Below are positions 5,625 to 7,348 of a stretch of 7,348 nt of DNA, one piece after another (position 1 is the stretch's first letter; each line of letters begins with the position of its first letter). The notes beneath the pieces are model-generated. The model saw only the letters and a list, made by a program, of their open reading frames with translations, ran no database searches and was not told the origin of the DNA. Source of the DNA: an uncultured Chitinophagales bacterium (GTDB taxonomy: Bacteria > Bacteroidota > Bacteroidia > Chitinophagales > Chitinophagaceae); contig CAMPIQ010000170.1 of NCBI GenBank assembly GCA_946886475.1, positions 1 to 7,348 of the forward strand, written 5' to 3'. A program made the translations under genes and the position numbers.

Positions 5625-6554
5625 TTATAGTGTTTTCAGTACTTCATTCATATTCCGCACTGCATCTGCACTCTTGTTGAAAATGGATTGTTCTTCCTCA
5701 TTCAGTTTGTAATCAACAATTCTTTCCCATCCATTTTTACCAACAACAACGGGAACCCCCAGACAAATATCTTTCTGACCATATTCACCATCCAGTGCAA
5801 CACAACATGTAAACAAACGCTTTTCATCTCTGATTATACTTTCAACAAGGGCGGCTCCGGCGGCACCAGGTGCATACCATGCTGATGTGCCAATCAATTT
5901 GGTAAGCGTTGCTCCGCCAACCATGGTATCGGCAACAATTTGTTTTTGTTGGTCTTCATTCAATAAACTGCTAACCGGAACGCTGTTCCAGGTGGCATAC
6001 CTCATTAAAGGTATCATTGTAGTATCTCCATGACCGCCAATGACCGTAGCATTGAGATCGTTTGGCGAACAATTTAAAGCCTTACTGAGATAACATTTGA
6101 ACCGGGCGCTGTCCAGTATTCCACCCATTCCGATGATGCGGTTCTTGGGTAGTCCGGTTGCCTGCAATGCCAGATAGGTCATTGTATCCATTGGGTTGCT
6201 GATCACTATGATAATGGCATCGGGTGAATGTTTAAGGATATTTTGTGCAACACCTTTTACAATATTGGCATTGGTGCCAATGAGTTCCTCTCTTGTCATT
6301 CCGGGTTTACGGGGAATTCCTGAAGTAATTACAACCACCCTTGACCCTGCTGTTTTGCTGTAATCATTTGTGCTGCCTGTGATTCTTGTATCAAACCCAA
6401 GAAGTGCTGCAGTTTGGGTCATGTCCAATGCTTTGCCTTCAGCCAGGCCTTCTTTGATATCCAGTAAAACCAGTTCTTCACTCAATTCTTTGCGGGCAAT
6501 ATTATCAGCAACGGTAGCGCCAACGGCTCCTGCACCTACTACAGTAATTTTCAT
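5625..6554 (-). CDS. mdh: NAD-dependent malate dehydrogenase
   Basis: This 309-residue cytosolic TCA-cycle enzyme interconverts malate and oxaloacetate with NAD. The Rossmann motif GAGAVG spans 7-12, and Asp32 after the second strand indicates NAD rather than NADP. The mobile loop IPRKPGMTR contains substrate-binding Arg82 and Arg88. Arg82 is the residue that marks malate over lactate dehydrogenase, where Gln is usual. SNPMDTMTY contains Asn120. Asp148 and Arg151 lie in ILDSARF, and the proton-relay His175 in GGHGD. Length is normal for the LDH-like bacterial MDH family, and all key residues are present. The start at ATG 6552-6554 is set by MKITVVGAGAVG beginning at the first beta strand. It is convergent with the S8 gene. 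The 188-bp gap from the thioredoxin-like gene and a promoter candidate at 6590-6597 suggest independent transcription. Confidence 0.97.
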   Translation of the reverse strand: MKITVVGAGAVGATVADNIARKELSEELVLLDIKEGLAEGKALDMTQTAALLGFDTRITGSTNDYSKTAGSRVVVITSGIPRKPGMTREELIGTNANIVKGVAQNILKHSPDAIIIVISNPMDTMTYLALQATGLPKNRIIGMGGILDSARFKCYLSKALNCSPNDLNATVIGGHGDTTMIPLMRYATWNSVPVSSLLNEDQQKQIVADTMVGGATLTKLIGTSAWYAPGAAGAALVESIIRDEKRLFTCCVALDGEYGQKDICLGVPVVVGKNGWERIVDYKLNEEEQSIFNKSADAVRNMNEVLKTL

Positions 6555-6589
6555 TTATGAAATATTTAATGAAAGAAATTATTTGCCTG

Positions 6590-6597
6590 CGAAGATA
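6590..6597 (-). promoter_or_regulatory. mdh: Candidate -7 promoter element (TATCTTCG) of mdh
   Basis: On the minus strand the sequence reads TATCTTCG, one base away from the Bacteroidota housekeeping -7 consensus TAnnTTTG. It lies 36 bp upstream of the mdh start, a usual distance for a short leader. No clear TTG-type -33 element is seen at the expected spacing, so confidence is moderate. Confidence 0.42.
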
Positions 6598-6742
6598 GTT
6601 TAGATGGGGGAATAACCTATGAGCCCTGTCAGGAACTGTAAAATGGAGAATAATAAAATTCAGCGCTACCGGAAATAAATGTCCGGAATGTTTGAAGAAA
6701 AGGATCGCTTTATTGAGGGTTAACCTGCAAGCCCTCTATTCC

Positions 6743-7249
6743 TTATTTATCCTTCAACAGTTCCGGTATGTTTCCCATATTCATTGTTCCTTCGAATACA
6801 CTCAACAGATGCCCGTCTTTGTTATAAAAAGCATGGAAAGGCAGGTTGTGGAATTTGTAAAAGGCCGGCATAAGGTAGTAAATATCCTTTCCTACAATCA
6901 CGTTAGGAACTTCATTAAGCCTGTATTTATAAATAAAATCCTTCATACTGTCAAAAGGATGCATGGTGATCATAACAATGTTGATGTTCTTTAATTCATT
7001 TTTCTGATTAACTATCTGTTCCGCTTCATATTGGCAATGATGGCAGTCAGGACTGAAGATCATGAACACGGTTGGCCGGCCCTTGGGAAGTTGTTCCTTT
7101 GTATACATGGTGGTGCTGTCGCTTAAAAGAACCTGGAAGGGGGTAATAACGGGAAATCTTTTATAATAGGGTTGGGATGTATCCGCCACCTGCGCCTGGC
7201 CTTTCAAAACAAACCCGGATAACACTAAAAGAATTAATATACTTCTCAT
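6743..7249 (-). CDS. Secreted thioredoxin-like (TlpA/redoxin-type) protein with CHHC active site
   Basis: A 168-residue thioredoxin-fold protein, probably periplasmic and acting in thiol-disulfide exchange. Residues 1-19 are a signal peptide (hydrophobic ILILLVLSGFVL, cleavage near GQA-Q) without a lipobox Cys. The redox motif lies in FSPDCHHCQYE, giving Cys69-His-His-Cys72. It follows a hydrophobic strand (PTVFMIF), as in TlpA/AhpC-type reductases. NLPFHAFYNKDG supplies the expected cis-proline (Pro137) and the edge strand before a turn. GTMNMGNIPELLK is the C-terminal helix. A CHHC pair differs from thioredoxin CGPC and resembles DsbA-type CPHC in having His next to the second Cys, which would favour oxidising chemistry; that is inference. 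Its start lies 36 bp after the stop of an upstream gene ending like an outer-membrane barrel, so the two may be co-transcribed. The partner protein is unknown. Confidence 0.85.
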   Translation of the reverse strand: MRSILILLVLSGFVLKGQAQVADTSQPYYKRFPVITPFQVLLSDSTTMYTKEQLPKGRPTVFMIFSPDCHHCQYEAEQIVNQKNELKNINIVMITMHPFDSMKDFIYKYRLNEVPNVIVGKDIYYLMPAFYKFHNLPFHAFYNKDGHLLSVFEGTMNMGNIPELLKDK

Positions 7250-7285
7250 CTTTTTACATTCAAACTGAAAAATAATGGAATCTGA

Positions 7286-7348
7286 CTAAAATAGTTTCCC
7301 CAGTCTTATATGGAACCGGCTTGTTTCTTCAGACAGGCCATAATAAAC
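7286..7348 (-). CDS. Partial gene: C-terminal end of a probable outer-membrane beta-barrel protein
   Basis: An open frame enters from the right edge and ends at TAG (7286-7288), showing only the last 20 residues: VYYGLSEET then SRFHIRLGKLF. Alternating polar and hydrophobic residues ending in a terminal Phe are the hallmark of the last strand of outer-membrane barrels recognised by the BAM complex. The form resembles the ends of BamA/TamA-like surface-antigen proteins. The gene is too truncated to name. It lies 36 bp upstream of the thioredoxin-like gene on the same strand, consistent with an operon. It could instead be another protein with a chance terminal strand. Confidence 0.55.
   Translation of the reverse strand, partial: VYYGLSEETSRFHIRLGKLF

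Noticed and set aside
5625..6554. Possibility that the dehydrogenase is a lactate dehydrogenase
   Set aside because: The substrate loop has Arg82 (IPRKPGMTR), characteristic of malate dehydrogenase, where lactate dehydrogenases have Gln.
6661..6740. Two short inverted repeats (CCGGA 6669-6673 with TCCGG 6682-6686; GAGGG 6715-6719 with CCCTC 6732-6736) after the thioredoxin-like gene
   Set aside because: The stems are only 5 bp, the second loop is 12 bases, and neither is followed by a U-run directly after the stem on the minus strand. A terminator is plausible by position but not supported.
6692..6994. 100-codon plus-strand open frame antisense to the thioredoxin-like gene
   Set aside because: It lies mostly opposite a convincing signal-peptide plus CxxC gene and its translation has no recognisable domain, so it is a shadow frame.
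1..7348. Search for tRNA, rRNA, CRISPR arrays, insertion-sequence ends or integrase genes
   Set aside because: No cloverleaf-like gene, regularly spaced repeats, transposase motifs or long terminal inverted repeats were seen by eye on either strand.

Overview
The window looks like a chromosomal segment from a Bacteroidota member, most likely class Chitinophagia (Chitinophagaceae or a close relative). The evidence is a secreted subtilase with a C-terminal type IX secretion (T9SS) sorting domain, lipoproteins with Cys-Lys-Lys mature N-termini, M57 'HEIGH-type' metallopeptidases, genes without Shine-Dalgarno sequences behind A/T-rich leaders, and one promoter candidate close to the Bacteroidota TAnnTTTG -7 element. 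The placement rests on gene content and style only; no rRNA or marker phylogeny is available here.

Layout. Positions 3-2814 hold three tandem, same-strand (minus) paralogues of an M57-family zinc metallopeptidase lipoprotein, called M57-1 (3-824), M57-2 (897-1718) and M57-3 (1981-2814). Hand-counted identities are about 62% (1 vs 2) and 65% (1 vs 3). M57-2 and M57-3 each have their own intrinsic terminator. They share a near-identical 35-base start-codon/leader segment and a palindromic GCAAC-N3-GTTGC-like element 80-82 bp upstream of the start. M57-1 has neither, and begins only about 30 bp past the M57-2 terminator. Divergent from M57-3, across a 182-bp intergenic region, is a large S8 subtilisin-like protease (2997-5570, plus strand) with a signal peptide, several beta domains and a T9SS type A sorting domain. 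It ends in a terminator shared with the convergent malate dehydrogenase gene (5625-6554, minus). Upstream of mdh on the same strand is a periplasmic thioredoxin-like protein with a CHHC active site (6743-7249, minus). It lies 36 bp behind a gene that enters from the right edge and ends like an outer-membrane beta-barrel (7286-7348, minus, partial).

How the genes fit together. Positions 3-5570 make an extracellular proteolysis cluster: three membrane-anchored, possibly surface-exposed metallopeptidases and one T9SS-secreted subtilase. Shared upstream elements suggest that at least M57-2 and M57-3 are co-regulated. The right part is housekeeping (TCA-cycle mdh) plus an envelope pair (barrel end and thioredoxin-like protein). 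I see no mobile element, CRISPR array, rRNA or tRNA. The items most worth a second look are the promoter-proximal palindrome and leader kept in two of three paralogues, and the apparent Asp-to-Glu change at the catalytic acid of the S8 protease. I do not see convincing evidence of a wholly new multi-gene system.
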